Of a stretch of 64,000 bases of DNA, positions 26,310 to 34,804 are shown piece after piece. Source of the DNA: JABFSS01 sp964497975 (GTDB lineage Bacteria > Patescibacteriota > Gracilibacteria > Peribacterales > Peribacteraceae); assembly GCA_964497975.1 (NCBI GenBank), contig CAZCFO010000004.1:62001-126000 (forward strand). Direction: 5' to 3'. Position 1 is the first letter of the stretch, and the number at the start of each line of letters is the position of its first letter. The notes beneath the pieces were generated by a model. That model had not been told where the DNA came from and searched no databases. It saw only the letters and a list, made by a program, of their open reading frames with translations. A program made the position numbers and the translations under genes.

Positions 26310-27584
26310 CTACTTCTGCTCCCTTTCGACCCGTTCAATCTTCGCCCCGAGTCCCCGCAGTTTCTCGTCCAGCCGGTCGTAGCCGCGTTCGATGTACCGG
26401 ACGTCCGTGATCGTCGTTTCGCCCTCGGCGCAGAGCGCCGCCAGAACCATCGCCGCGCCGGCGCGGATGTCGTTGCTCGCCACCACGCGTCCCTTGAGGG
26501 GGGTCGGCCCGATGATGAGCGCCTGGTGCGCGTTGAGGATCTCGACGTGAGCGCCCATTTTCTCGAGTTCATACAGGTACGCCATGCGCCCCTCGTAGAG
26601 GCGCTCGAACATGCGGCTCACGCCCTTCGCCTGCGTCATGGCGACGCCCATGGGGGCCTGCAGGTCGGTGGGGAAGCCCGGGAAGATGTTCGTGCGCACG
26701 CTCATGGCCTGGAGGGAGGAGAGCTCGCCGTCGATGAAGAGCGTCTGCTCGCCCTGGTCGTACTTCCAGACCGCCCCGAAGCGGCGGAGCGCGTCGAGGA
26801 AGGAGAGGAGGTGCTCGCGGTCGACGTTGTGGATGCGCAGCTTGCCGCGGGTGACGAGGGCGGCGAGGACGAGCACGCCGGATTCGAGATAATCGGAGGT
26901 GACGTCGAACTCCACCGCCGCGAGCGTTTTCTGTCCGTGGACGGTGACGGTGTGCGTGCCGATGCCTTCGATCTTCGCGCCCATCTTGACCGCCATGCGC
27001 TCGACTTCCTGCACGTGCGGCTCCGCGGCCGCCAGGTCGATGCGGGTGGTACCGGGGAGGAGGGAAGCCGCGAGCACGATGTTCTCGGTGGCGGTGACGG
27101 AGAACTCGGGAAGGATGACGTGCGAGGGCTGGAGCGTTCCCTGCAGGTGGAGCGTGTCGTCGGTGCTCATATCTTCGGCGCCCATCTGCTCGAAGGCATG
27201 GACGTGCGCCTGCACGGGGCGCTTGCCCAGCACGCAGCCGCCCGGGTACGCCATCTCGACCACGCCGAAGCGCGCGAGCAGCGGGCCCACGAGGACGATG
27301 GATCCGCGGAGAGACGAGACGTATTCGGCCGGAATCGGCTGGCTGCGGATCTTGTCGGCGCGGATGCGGACGGTGCCTTCTTCAAAGCTCGTCTCGGCTC
27401 CGAGGAAGTCGAGAATGCGCAGCATCGCGAGCGTGTCGCGGAGCCGCGGCACGTTGCGCAGCACGGTTTCGCCCTGCGCGAGGACACTCGCGGCGAGGAG
27501 CGGAAGCGCGGCATTCTTTGATCCGCCGACGACGACGTCGCCGACGAGAGGAATACCACCCCGGACACGGTAGGTGACTTCCAT
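26310..27584 (-). CDS. murA: UDP-N-acetylglucosamine 1-carboxyvinyltransferase
   Basis: First committed step of peptidoglycan synthesis. 424 residues, normal size. Present are GGSKNAALPLLAASVL near residue 20 (substrate Lys/Asn), the catalytic Cys loop PGGCVLGKRPVQAHVHAFEQ (Cys, so fosfomycin-sensitive type by known rule), and late RGYDRLDEKLRGLGAKIE. ATG 27584 gives the family start. A TACACT box is 9 nt upstream. lspA lies upstream on the same strand, with a repeat between. Confidence 0.95.
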   Translation of the reverse strand: MEVTYRVRGGIPLVGDVVVGGSKNAALPLLAASVLAQGETVLRNVPRLRDTLAMLRILDFLGAETSFEEGTVRIRADKIRSQPIPAEYVSSLRGSIVLVGPLLARFGVVEMAYPGGCVLGKRPVQAHVHAFEQMGAEDMSTDDTLHLQGTLQPSHVILPEFSVTATENIVLAASLLPGTTRIDLAAAEPHVQEVERMAVKMGAKIEGIGTHTVTVHGQKTLAAVEFDVTSDYLESGVLVLAALVTRGKLRIHNVDREHLLSFLDALRRFGAVWKYDQGEQTLFIDGELSSLQAMSVRTNIFPGFPTDLQAPMGVAMTQAKGVSRMFERLYEGRMAYLYELEKMGAHVEILNAHQALIIGPTPLKGRVVASNDIRAGAAMVLAALCAEGETTITDVRYIERGYDRLDEKLRGLGAKIERVEREQK

Positions 27585-27593
27585 GGGAGATGA

Positions 27594-27599
27594 AGTGTA
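27594..27599 (-). promoter_or_regulatory. -10 box of murA (leaderless)
   Basis: TACACT on the minus strand ends 9 nt before the ATG at 27584. Confidence 0.45.
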
Positions 27600-27651
27600 G
27601 CGGATGGGGGAAGAGGAGGATAGTCGCAGAAACAAGCCAAAAGCATCGTTT

Positions 27652-27717
27652 CGAACTACGAATTACGAATTACGAATTTTTTCTAGCGAGTATTCGTAAT
27701 TCGTTCTTCGCAATTCG
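27652..27717. repeat. TTACGAAT-type inverted repeat with TTTCTAG loop
   Basis: 26-nt arms at 27652-27677 and 27692-27717 around a loop with TTTTCTAGCGAG. Lies between lspA (upstream) and murA on the minus strand. Confidence 0.85.
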
Positions 27718-27722
27718 CATAT

Positions 27723-28157
27723 CTACGCCTTCTTCTTCCGCCAGATCAATACCGCTTCCACCAGCAACAGAACGACGCCAACCGTGATAAAGCTATCCGC
27801 CACATTGAACACCGGAAACGTCCCGACCTGGAAGAAATCCGTGACGACCCCGTCGAAGATCCTGTCGGCGACATTGCCCAGCGCACCGCCCAGGATCATG
27901 CCGAACGAGACGCGGCTCCAGGCGGTTTTCGCGTGCACCGCGGCCCACGCAAGCGCGCCCAGCGCGACGGCGATGAAGACCGACTGCAGATGCCAGGGAA
28001 ACGTGATGCTGAACGCGATGCCGGGATTCGTCGCATACTGCAGGCCGGCGAACGATCCGAAAACGGGGATCCGGGAAACAAGATAGGCATCCGCGAGGAG
28101 TTTGGAGGCGAGGCTGAGCAAAAAGGCGACTACAGTCGTGAGCCAGAGAATAGTCAT
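27723..28157 (-). CDS. lspA: Lipoprotein signal peptidase (prolipoprotein peptidase II)
   Basis: Cleaves signal peptides of lipoproteins; substrates here would include the lipoproteins at 14.1 and 30.8 kb. 144 residues, four transmembrane helices. The catalytic aspartates are in GNVADRIFDG and FNVADSFITVG, and NPGIAFS matches the conserved N-x-G-x-AF motif. It is divergent from ftsW. CATACT 6 nt before the start suggests a leaderless mRNA. Confidence 0.93.
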   Translation of the reverse strand: MTILWLTTVVAFLLSLASKLLADAYLVSRIPVFGSFAGLQYATNPGIAFSITFPWHLQSVFIAVALGALAWAAVHAKTAWSRVSFGMILGGALGNVADRIFDGVVTDFFQVGTFPVFNVADSFITVGVVLLLVEAVLIWRKKKA

Positions 28158-28163
28158 ATGGAT

Positions 28164-28169
28164 AGTATG
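28164..28169 (-). promoter_or_regulatory. -10 box of lspA (leaderless)
   Basis: CATACT on the minus strand ends 6 nt before the ATG at 28157 and touches the outer edge of the adjacent repeat arm. Confidence 0.4.
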
Positions 28170-28236
28170 AATTACGAATTACGAATTACGAATTTTTTTC
28201 TAAAAAACATTCGTAATTCGTTATTCGTCATTCGAA
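28168..28236. repeat. TTACGAAT-type inverted repeat between divergent lspA and ftsW
   Basis: Arms at 28168-28193 and 28209-28236; loop TTTTTTCTAAAAAAC, a variant of TTTCTAG. Being upstream of both genes, it cannot serve here as their terminator. Confidence 0.82.
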
Positions 28237-28276
28237 TCTCGCGACCTTTATCTGGCACCCACCTTCCTCACAACCC

Positions 28277-28282
28277 TATACT
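28277..28282 (+). promoter_or_regulatory. -10 box of ftsW (leaderless)
   Basis: TATACT ends 7 nt before the ATG at 28290. Confidence 0.5.
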
Positions 28283-28289
28283 CCCACCG

Positions 28290-29465
28290 ATGTTCCGAAG
28301 AATGGATCTCCTGCTGCTGGGCACAACCGTCGTCCTCACGTTGTTCGGGCTGGCGATGCTCGCGAGCGTGTCGGTGTACGAAAGCTACCAGCTGACGCTC
28401 CGGCTCTACGGCACGGGCACGAACTCCTTTTACCTGTGGCGGACATTCCTCCACGTGGTGCTGGGCATCGGCGTGATGTTCACCACGGCGCTCATTCCGT
28501 ACCGGTTGTGGGAGAGACTGGCCAAGCTCATGTACCTGGGCACGATCTTCCTGCTCATCCTGGTGCTGATCCCGGGCATCAACGCCGGGTGGGGGACCTC
28601 GTGGAGCTGGCTGCGCATCGGTCCGTTTTCGATCCAGCCGTCCGAAGTCCTCAAGCTGACGCTCATCTTTTATCTCTCCGTGTGGCTGCAGAAGCGCGAG
28701 CAGCTCATCGGGACATTCAAGGAAGGATTCGTGCCGTTCGTGACGCTCCTGCTCATCAGCACGTTCCTCATCGCAATCCAGCCGGACCTCGGCTCCTTCC
28801 TGATTTTGAGCTCGATCGCGGCGACGATGTTCTTCATCGCCGGCGGGAACCTGTTCCACCTGCTCCTCGGAGGATCGCTGGCCTGCGTGGTCGGCCTCCC
28901 GATCATCCTGCAAAAGAAGTACATCCGGGAGCGATTCCTCGCGTTCCTCTACGTGAACGACCAGAACGTCGTCGACAAATTCGGCTACCAGATCAAGCAG
29001 GCGCTCATCACCATCGGCAGCGGGGGATTCTTCGGCGTGGGATACGGCAAGTCCACCCAGAAGTTCGGCTACCTGCCCGAAGTGAAGGGCGACATGATTT
29101 TTTCGGCCATGGCTGAGGAGCTGGGTTTCATGCGCCTCCTGATCGTGCTCTCGATGTACGCGCTCGTGGTCTACCGCGGCTACCGCATCGCCGAGCAGGC
29201 CCCCGACCGCTTCGGCTTCCTGCTCGCCACGGGCATCACCACGTGGATCGGCGTGCAGACCCTCGTGAACCTCGCCGTGAACCTTGGACTGTTCCCGCTC
29301 ACGGGACTGACCCTGCCGTTCATCAGCTACGGCGGATCATCGCTCATCGCACTGCTCGCGGCCGTCGGCATTCTGTTGAACATCTCCATGCACTCGACCA
29401 GCGAGGCGAGCCTTGCTCGGCGGCAGGCGAAGAAGAAACTGGGAGGATGGGCCATGAACGCCTAA
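28290..29465 (+). CDS. SEDS-family peptidoglycan polymerase, FtsW/RodA type
   Basis: 391 residues with about ten transmembrane helices; polymerises lipid II glycan strands. Conserved SEDS blocks include SWLRIGPFSIQPSEVLKLTL, IQPDLGSFLILSSIA, TIGSGGFFGVGYGKSTQKF, then GDMIFSAMAEELGF and the end block LTLPFISYGGSSLIALLAAV. murG follows directly, as in dcw clusters, which favours FtsW, but by sequence it could be RodA. A much longer reading frame exists upstream but crosses the repeat; the ATG after TATACT fits best. Confidence 0.9.
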   Translation: MFRRMDLLLLGTTVVLTLFGLAMLASVSVYESYQLTLRLYGTGTNSFYLWRTFLHVVLGIGVMFTTALIPYRLWERLAKLMYLGTIFLLILVLIPGINAGWGTSWSWLRIGPFSIQPSEVLKLTLIFYLSVWLQKREQLIGTFKEGFVPFVTLLLISTFLIAIQPDLGSFLILSSIAATMFFIAGGNLFHLLLGGSLACVVGLPIILQKKYIRERFLAFLYVNDQNVVDKFGYQIKQALITIGSGGFFGVGYGKSTQKFGYLPEVKGDMIFSAMAEELGFMRLLIVLSMYALVVYRGYRIAEQAPDRFGFLLATGITTWIGVQTLVNLAVNLGLFPLTGLTLPFISYGGSSLIALLAAVGILLNISMHSTSEASLARRQAKKKLGGWAMNA

Positions 29466-29525
29466 CTCACAGTTTTCAGCTTCCAATGCACAAATAAAGG
29501 AGTTGTGAGTTGAAATTTGTGAGTT
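29464..29525. repeat. ACTCACA-type inverted repeat between ftsW and murG
   Basis: Left arm 29464-29484 begins inside the ftsW stop codon; right arm 29497-29525 has two copies of TGTGAGTT-like units. Same unit as the recJ element at 683-766. Confidence 0.7.
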
Positions 29526-29547
29526 TTCTCCACTCGAGCCGTTCTTA

Positions 29548-29553
29548 TAGAGT
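29548..29553 (+). promoter_or_regulatory. -10 box of murG (leaderless)
   Basis: TAGAGT ends 9 nt before the ATG at 29563; TATAGA overlaps it. Confidence 0.35.
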
Positions 29554-29562
29554 GATCTGGTC

Positions 29563-30633
29563 ATGAAGATACTGTTTGTCGCCGGCGGCTCCATCGGGCA
29601 CATCGCCCCCTGCGTCGCCGTCTGGCGCGCCCTGCAAAAGGAAGACCCCGCGGCGTCGGCGCTCTTCGTCTGCGCGACGCGGAAAGAGGAGAGTGATTTT
29701 CTCACGAAGGAAGGAGTGCGCTTTGCGGCGCTCGCGGGCCGGTCGGTGCGGTGGAACCTCCCGCTCGTGACCTGGAAGGCCTGGAACCTGCTGCGGCGCG
29801 AAAAGCCCGACGCGGTCTTCACGAAAGGCGGCGGCGTGACGGTACCCGTGGCGCTCGCGGCATGGTTGCTGCGGATTCCCATTGTCGTGCATGAGTCGGA
29901 TGCTGTGCCGGGAAAGGCCACCACATTCATTTCGCGCTTCGCGAAGATGGTGTGTCATGGATTTCCAGTGAGTAGTGAAAAGTTAAAAATGAAAAATGAA
30001 AAATTATTTTTCATTTTTAACTTTTCACTTTCCGCCCCCATCTACACCGGAAACCCTCTCCGCCCCGGAATCGCTTCGGGCAGCCGGGAACGCGGCCTCT
30101 CGCTGACGGGCTTCTCTGGCGACCGTCCCGTCCTCCTTATTATGGGGGGAAGCCAGGGCGCGGCGACGGTGAACGCCGCGGTGAGAGCGCACATCGATGA
30201 GCTTCTGCGGCATGCGGACATCATTCATCTGACCGGCGAAGGGAAGGCCGGAGCGGGGGAGCGGCCGGGATACTGGTCGAGACCGTTCGTGCAGAACGAG
30301 CTTCCGGACCTGTACGCCGCCGCCGACATGGCGGTGAGCCGGGCGGGCGCGGGGAGCATCGGCGAGCTTGCGGCCAACGGCATCCCATCGGTCCTGATTC
30401 CGCTCGAAGGCGTCGCGCACGATCATCAGGTGAAGAATGCCCGGGCGCTCGCGGCCTCCGGCGCGTGCGTGCTGCTCCCGCAGGCGGCGCTGACGAAGGA
30501 TCTGGCCACGACGGTCAGCGGACTGGCCGGCTCCCCCGGACGACGGAAGGCGCTCGCGGATGCCATGCGGCGATTCACGCATCCGGACGCCGCCATGATC
30601 ATTGCGCGCCTGTTGCGGGAGGCCGGACGGTAA
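29563..30633 (+). CDS. murG: Lipid II synthase MurG, with repeat-coded insertion
   Basis: Adds GlcNAc to lipid I at the inner face of the membrane. 356 residues, GT28. N-terminal LFVAGGSIGHIAPCVAVW (usual GGTGGH reads GGSIGH), TKGGGVTVPVALAAW and HESDAVPGKA; C-terminal MGGSQGA and SRAGAGSIGELAANGIPSVL. Between FPVS and APIYTGNPLR lie ~20 residues (SEKLKMKNEKLFFIFNFSLS) encoded exactly by a perfect 24-bp hairpin, placed at the linker between the two Rossmann domains. The enzyme is expected to be essential, so the insertion is probably tolerated. Confidence 0.92.
   Translation: MKILFVAGGSIGHIAPCVAVWRALQKEDPAASALFVCATRKEESDFLTKEGVRFAALAGRSVRWNLPLVTWKAWNLLRREKPDAVFTKGGGVTVPVALAAWLLRIPIVVHESDAVPGKATTFISRFAKMVCHGFPVSSEKLKMKNEKLFFIFNFSLSAPIYTGNPLRPGIASGSRERGLSLTGFSGDRPVLLIMGGSQGAATVNAAVRAHIDELLRHADIIHLTGEGKAGAGERPGYWSRPFVQNELPDLYAAADMAVSRAGAGSIGELAANGIPSVLIPLEGVAHDHQVKNARALAASGACVLLPQAALTKDLATTVSGLAGSPGRRKALADAMRRFTHPDAAMIIARLLREAGR
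29974..30029. repeat. Perfect 24-bp AT-rich hairpin inside murG
   Basis: Arms 29974-29997 and 30006-30029 are exact complements with an 8-nt loop GAAAAATT. Composition (nearly all A/T) contrasts with the GC-rich gene. It keeps the reading frame. Confidence 0.92.
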
Positions 30634-30822
30634 TTGACTGATCGTCATTTACATTTCATAGAGAAAATATAAGAACCTGTTTTTTGTTTTGTGTCTCCTT
30701 TCAATCCGGAATTACTATTTCCTTTATCGCAAGCGGAAAACATCGCCTCATGGCCGGAATACCATGCTTGGCAACAGACGAAACTCGTTGTCTGCTCCCT
30801 TGAAGCCCCGGCCCGTCCTCAG
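30634..30822. other. Intergenic region before the cyclophilin gene
   Basis: No convincing gene. TTGACT near 30636 opens an AT-rich stretch with TATAAG near 30668, possibly a distant promoter. TACCCT at 30823-30828, 9 nt before the next ATG, is an alternative leaderless -10. Confidence 0.3.
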
Positions 30823-30837
30823 TACCCTCACCCCGCT

Positions 30838-31599
30838 ATGAAAAACTTCTACAAATTAATCATTCCGTTGTTCGCGTTGGCCTTCCTCCTTGTGAGCTGT
30901 TCCAAGCAGCAACCTCCCGCCGAAAACGCCATGACTCCTCCGCCCGTATCCCCCCAGACGCTGGAAGCCCGAAAGAATTTTGACGGCACCCTGAAGACGG
31001 GAAAGCACACCGTCGTCATGCACACGACCAAGGGCGACATCACGATCGAGCTGGACGCCGACGCCGCGCCCAAGACGGTCACGAACTTCCTCGAGCTGGC
31101 CAAGGCCGGCGCGTACGACAACCTGACGTTCCACCGCGTGATCCCCAACTTCATGATCCAGGCGGGCGATCCGGCCGGCAACGGCACCGGCGGCGAGAGT
31201 ATCTTCGGTCCGACGTTCGAGGACGAGATCAACGCTGTGTCCTACGGCCTCGACAAGAAGCTCCTCAAGGATGAGGCGCAGGGCCAGCAGCTGCCCCCCG
31301 AATTCGAGAATCTCACGATCAAGGAGTTCTACGAGAAGCAGGGCTACGTCTTCAACGACAAGCTCACGTCGCTCCCGATGACGAAGGGCGCCATCGCCAT
31401 GGCCAACCGCGGCCCCGCGACCAACGGCAGCCAGTTCTTCATCATCCAGACAGCAACGGTTCCCTGGCTCGAGGGCCGGCACACGGTCTTCGGCAACGTG
31501 ACCGCGGGTCTCGACGTGGTGGACGCGATCGCCGCGGTGGACCGCGACGCCAGCGACAAGCCCAAGACGCCCGTGACGTACACGGTGGAGGTGAAATAA
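30838..31599 (+). CDS. Cyclophilin-type peptidyl-prolyl isomerase lipoprotein
   Basis: 253 residues. The signal peptide KLIIPLFALAFLLVSC ends in a lipobox, so a surface-anchored folding helper is likely. The cyclophilin fold shows VTNFLELAKAGAYDNLTFHRVIPNFMIQAGDP, then GAIAMANRGPATNGSQFFI and the late LEGRHTVFGNV. An insertion of ~45 charged residues (DKKLLKDEAQ to FNDKLTS) splits FEDE from the catalytic GAIAMAN strand. It may assist the many exported proteins nearby. ATG 30838 is chosen for the signal peptide. Confidence 0.92.
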   Translation: MKNFYKLIIPLFALAFLLVSCSKQQPPAENAMTPPPVSPQTLEARKNFDGTLKTGKHTVVMHTTKGDITIELDADAAPKTVTNFLELAKAGAYDNLTFHRVIPNFMIQAGDPAGNGTGGESIFGPTFEDEINAVSYGLDKKLLKDEAQGQQLPPEFENLTIKEFYEKQGYVFNDKLTSLPMTKGAIAMANRGPATNGSQFFIIQTATVPWLEGRHTVFGNVTAGLDVVDAIAAVDRDASDKPKTPVTYTVEVK

Positions 31600-31600
31600 G

Positions 31601-31676
31601 GCAAACGACGCAATCGAGGAAAACGAGGAAAACGACGATCCTCGTTTTCTTTGTTTGCTTCGTTTCCCTCGTTTGC
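31601..31676. repeat. AAACGAGG-type inverted repeat between cyclophilin gene and gltX
   Basis: Arms 31601-31637 and 31639-31676 are made of GAGGAAAACGA-like units and are imperfectly complementary. The gltX -10 starts 5 nt after the right arm. Confidence 0.75.
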
Positions 31677-31680
31677 TTGC

Positions 31681-31686
31681 TATGAT
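31681..31686 (+). promoter_or_regulatory. -10 box of gltX (leaderless)
   Basis: TATGAT ends 8 nt before the ATG at 31695. Confidence 0.5.
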
Positions 31687-31694
31687 ATCCCCCC

Positions 31695-33167
31695 ATGCGT
31701 ACCCGCTTCCCACCATCACCGACAGGATTTTTGCACGTCGGCAGCCTGCGGACCGCGCTCTTTAACCACCTGCTCGCCCGCCAGGCGAACGGCACGTTCG
31801 TGATGCGGATCGAGGACACCGACCAGGCACGGAGCGTTCCGGGAGCCGTGGAGAACTTCCTGCGCAGCATGGCGTGGGCGGGCATCGTCCCGGACGAGGG
31901 CGTGATCATGGAAGGGGATGGCATCGTGCAAAAGGGCGACTGCGGCCCGTACTACCAGTCCCAGCGTCTTCCCCTCTACAAAAAACACGCCGAAGAGCTG
32001 CTCGCGAAAGGACATGCCTACCGGTGCTTCTGTTGCGCGGACCGTCTGGCGGAGATGCGCAAGCAGCAGGAAGCCCGGAAGCAGGCCCCGATGTACGACC
32101 GGCAGTGCCTGAATCTTTCGAGGGAGGAGGTGGACGCCAGGGTGCAGGCCGGCACGCCGCACGTGATCCGCATGAAGGTTCCGCACGAGAAAACGGTGGT
32201 CTTCGCCGATGACATCCGCGGGGAGGTCCGCTTCCAGGGCCATACCATCGATGACCAGGTCCTGCTCAAGAGCGACGGCTTCCCCACGTACCACTTGGCG
32301 CATGTCGTGGACGATCATTTGATGAAGTGCGACATCGTCATCCGCGGCGAGGAATGGCTCAGCTCGCTCCCCAAGCATCTGATCCTGTTCGAATGGTTCG
32401 GCTGGACGCCCCCGCGCTACGCCCACGTCCCCCTGCTGCTGAGCAAGGACCGCAAGAAGCTCAGTAAGCGCGACGGCGATGTGGCCGTGGAGGAGTACAT
32501 CAAGAAGGGGTACCTGCCCGAGGCGATGGTCAACTTCCTCGCGCTCCTCGGGTGGAACCCCGGCACGACGCAGGAGCTGTTCTCGATGGAGGAGCTGATC
32601 GCGCAATTCTCGCTGGACCGCGTGCAGAAGGCCGGCGCGATCTTCGATCTGGAGAAGCTCGACTGGCTTCAGGGCCAGTGGATGCGGAGAATCCCGGTTT
32701 CGGACTTCGCCGCCCGTATCAAGCCGCTCGTGGAAGCGCGCTTTCCGGCCGCGGCGTCGGATGCCGATTTCCTCACGAAGGCGGGGCTCATCCAGGAACG
32801 CATCATGTTCTTCGGCGAAGCGCCGGACATGCTGCGCTTCTTCTACGATCCCCCGGCGGCGACGGTGGAGCTCCTCGCGAATGCGAAGCAGAAAGTGGAG
32901 GCGGGCATGCTGCCGGAAATCTTCCGGATGCTGCAGCTGACGCTGACCGCTATCCCCCAGAAAGAGTGGAAGCTCTCGACGATGAAGGAGGCTCTGCAGA
33001 AGGCCGCCGACGCCCAGGGCATGAAAATCGGCCAGATCCTCTGGCCGCTGCGGGCGGCGCTCACGGGGCTTCCCTACAGTCCCGGCGCGTTCGAAGTCGC
33101 GCTCGTCCTTGGACGCGAAGAAACGCTGCACCGGCTGGAGAAAGCCAATAAAGCGATTGGCGAATAG
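31695..33167 (+). CDS. gltX: Glutamyl-tRNA synthetase
   Basis: Class I synthetase charging tRNA-Glu, and probably tRNA-Gln where GatCAB is used. 490 residues. The HIGH-type signature is PPSPTGFLHVGSLRTALFN and the KMSKS-type one KKLSKRDGDVAVEEY. A zinc-site pattern CFCC...YDRQC near residues 114-140 resembles that of E. coli GluRS. The C-terminal anticodon-binding domain is helical and complete. murB follows 12 nt later, suggesting cotranscription. Confidence 0.95.
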   Translation: MRTRFPPSPTGFLHVGSLRTALFNHLLARQANGTFVMRIEDTDQARSVPGAVENFLRSMAWAGIVPDEGVIMEGDGIVQKGDCGPYYQSQRLPLYKKHAEELLAKGHAYRCFCCADRLAEMRKQQEARKQAPMYDRQCLNLSREEVDARVQAGTPHVIRMKVPHEKTVVFADDIRGEVRFQGHTIDDQVLLKSDGFPTYHLAHVVDDHLMKCDIVIRGEEWLSSLPKHLILFEWFGWTPPRYAHVPLLLSKDRKKLSKRDGDVAVEEYIKKGYLPEAMVNFLALLGWNPGTTQELFSMEELIAQFSLDRVQKAGAIFDLEKLDWLQGQWMRRIPVSDFAARIKPLVEARFPAAASDADFLTKAGLIQERIMFFGEAPDMLRFFYDPPAATVELLANAKQKVEAGMLPEIFRMLQLTLTAIPQKEWKLSTMKEALQKAADAQGMKIGQILWPLRAALTGLPYSPGAFEVALVLGREETLHRLEKANKAIGE

Positions 33168-33179
33168 CCGGCAGCCGCT

Positions 33180-34055
33180 ATGCAGATCCAGGAATTCATC
33201 CCTCTCGGCCCCAAGACGACGATGCGCATCGGCGGAAAGGCACGCTGGTATGCCGATATCCTGACCGAGCAGGAGGCGGAGGAGGCCTATGCCTTCGCCA
33301 AAGAAAAGAACATCCCCTTGATCGTGCTGGGCGGGGGATCGAACACGATTTTCGCCGACGACATCATCAACGCGCTCGTTGTCCGCATCAAAGTCGACAC
33401 GGTGACGGTGGAGGGCGGCCGCGTGGTCGTCCACGCCGGGAAAATCCTGGGGAGTTTCGTGAATGAGATGGCGGCCCACAATCTGGATCTCTCGGCGCTC
33501 ACGGGAATTCCCGGCACCGTGGGCGGCGCGATTTTCGGGAATGCCGGCCAGGGAGTGAAGGGGATCTGGATCAACGCGTACATCGGGTCCGTCACGGCGC
33601 TCATCGACGGGCAGTGGGAGATCTTCACGCAGCAGGACTGCGATTTCTGCTACCGCGAGAGCAAATTCAAGGATCTCGCCCGCGACCATTCCGTCATCAT
33701 CTGGAGCGCCACGATGACGCTCCCCGTCCGCCCCTCCGCGGAGGCGAAAGCGGAGATCGAGCGCCTGATCAAGAAGAGGATCGAGACCCAGCCGCATCTG
33801 AAGACCGCGGGCTCCTGCTTCAAATCGCTCCCCGACGGGACGCCCGCGTGGCGGCTGATCGACACGGCGGGTCTTCGCGGTATCAAAGTGGGCGGCATCC
33901 AGATCGCGGAGAAGCACGCGAACTTCCTGCTCAACGTGGAGAAGGGGACATTCGAGGACGTCCTGGAGATCACGAAGCTGATCCGCGAAAAAATCCCCCA
34001 GATCGCGGGGATCGAAATGCGGCTCTACGATGCCAAAGGCGGGCTGGCGGCGTGA
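33180..34055 (+). CDS. murB: UDP-N-acetylenolpyruvoylglucosamine reductase
   Basis: Second step of UDP-MurNAc synthesis, FAD-dependent. 291 residues. FAD-binding block LGGGSNTIFADD and TGIPGTVGGAIFGNAG are clear; YRESKFK holds the active-site region, TAGSCFKSLPDG carries the catalytic Cys/Ser position (type with SCFK), and HANFLLN is near the end. It sits 12 nt after gltX. With murA, murG and ftsW in the same 8 kb it completes a dispersed wall-synthesis set. Confidence 0.95.
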   Translation: MQIQEFIPLGPKTTMRIGGKARWYADILTEQEAEEAYAFAKEKNIPLIVLGGGSNTIFADDIINALVVRIKVDTVTVEGGRVVVHAGKILGSFVNEMAAHNLDLSALTGIPGTVGGAIFGNAGQGVKGIWINAYIGSVTALIDGQWEIFTQQDCDFCYRESKFKDLARDHSVIIWSATMTLPVRPSAEAKAEIERLIKKRIETQPHLKTAGSCFKSLPDGTPAWRLIDTAGLRGIKVGGIQIAEKHANFLLNVEKGTFEDVLEITKLIREKIPQIAGIEMRLYDAKGGLAA

Positions 34056-34097
34056 GAGTCGTTGCGCGTCCCGGGAGCGAGGACTACCGTCATTGCC

Positions 34098-34298
34098 ATG
34101 CGTTTGACCCCGGACGGATTGAAGGCACAGCAATCCATGAACACCGAGTACCAACGCCGCGCGGCCGACCGGCTCGGATTTTCCAGTATTGGAAAAATTA
34201 GCGTCGCCACGCAGCTGAAGACGCTCTTGATGGAAGGAAATTCCACAACAGAGAAGGCGCAGAACCATCACGGAGCGCCGGCGACGGAATCAAAATAA
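34098..34298 (+). CDS. Small protein of unknown function
   Basis: 66 residues from ATG 34098; a TTG at 34062 would add 12. Polar, with EYQRRAADRLGFSSIGKISV suggesting a short helical, perhaps DNA-binding, segment. No family recognised. It follows murB by 42 nt. Confidence 0.4.
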   Translation: MRLTPDGLKAQQSMNTEYQRRAADRLGFSSIGKISVATQLKTLLMEGNSTTEKAQNHHGAPATESK

Positions 34299-34392
34299 TG
34301 CGGCGTTCCCACATCCATTCCGAAAATCCGGCGGTCGACGTCAAAACAGGGATGTATTTGCATGACGGACGCGGCAAACTTGCGGCATAGCC

Positions 34393-34713
34393 ATGACTGA
34401 TCTGGAAGCCAAACGCCGGCCCTCCGGGGAAGCGGAATCCCGTTCCTCTTCCAACGTGCGCAGCAAGCTCATCGCCCTTGCCGGCGCCGTCGCCCTGCTC
34501 ATCGGCGGCGCCCTGACGCTGCAATCGGACGAACGGCAGTCCGGACTGGATCGACGGGAGCAGCGCCTCGACCGGCGCGAAAAGCAACAGCAGGAGCGGG
34601 GGCAATTCCTCGAAAAAGTGGAAGATGCCATCCGCCAGCGGCTCCTGGAATTACGGCAGCGTGAAGCGGAAATTCAACGCCGGGAGCGCGCATTGGAGAG
34701 ACTGAAAATCTGA
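34393..34713 (+). CDS. Small membrane-anchored coiled-coil protein
   Basis: 106 residues. One transmembrane helix near 25-43 (LIALAGAVALLIGGALTL) after a polar N terminus, then a long Arg/Glu/Gln coiled coil (RREQRLDRREKQQQERGQFL onward) to the end. The coil would lie outside if the N terminus is inside. Heptads are regular, which supports a real gene. No named family; possible spacer or anchor protein. Confidence 0.65.
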   Translation: MTDLEAKRRPSGEAESRSSSNVRSKLIALAGAVALLIGGALTLQSDERQSGLDRREQRLDRREKQQQERGQFLEKVEDAIRQRLLELRQREAEIQRRERALERLKI

Positions 34714-34804
34714 GAGGCCGGCGTCTGCGGGACCTGCGGCCACGCTCTTCATGAAGCGGCGGAAGACGCCCGCATGTTCGCGTGGCAGTGCGATGAAATG
34801 CCTC

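Noticed and set aside
27933..28289. N-terminal extension of ftsW by 119 codons
   Set aside because: It would be translated through lspA antisense and an inverted repeat; the family start and the -10 at 28277 favour 28290.
31716..34271. Long minus-strand frame opposite gltX and murB
   Set aside because: Crosses two clear genes on the plus strand and has no recognisable domain or promoter.
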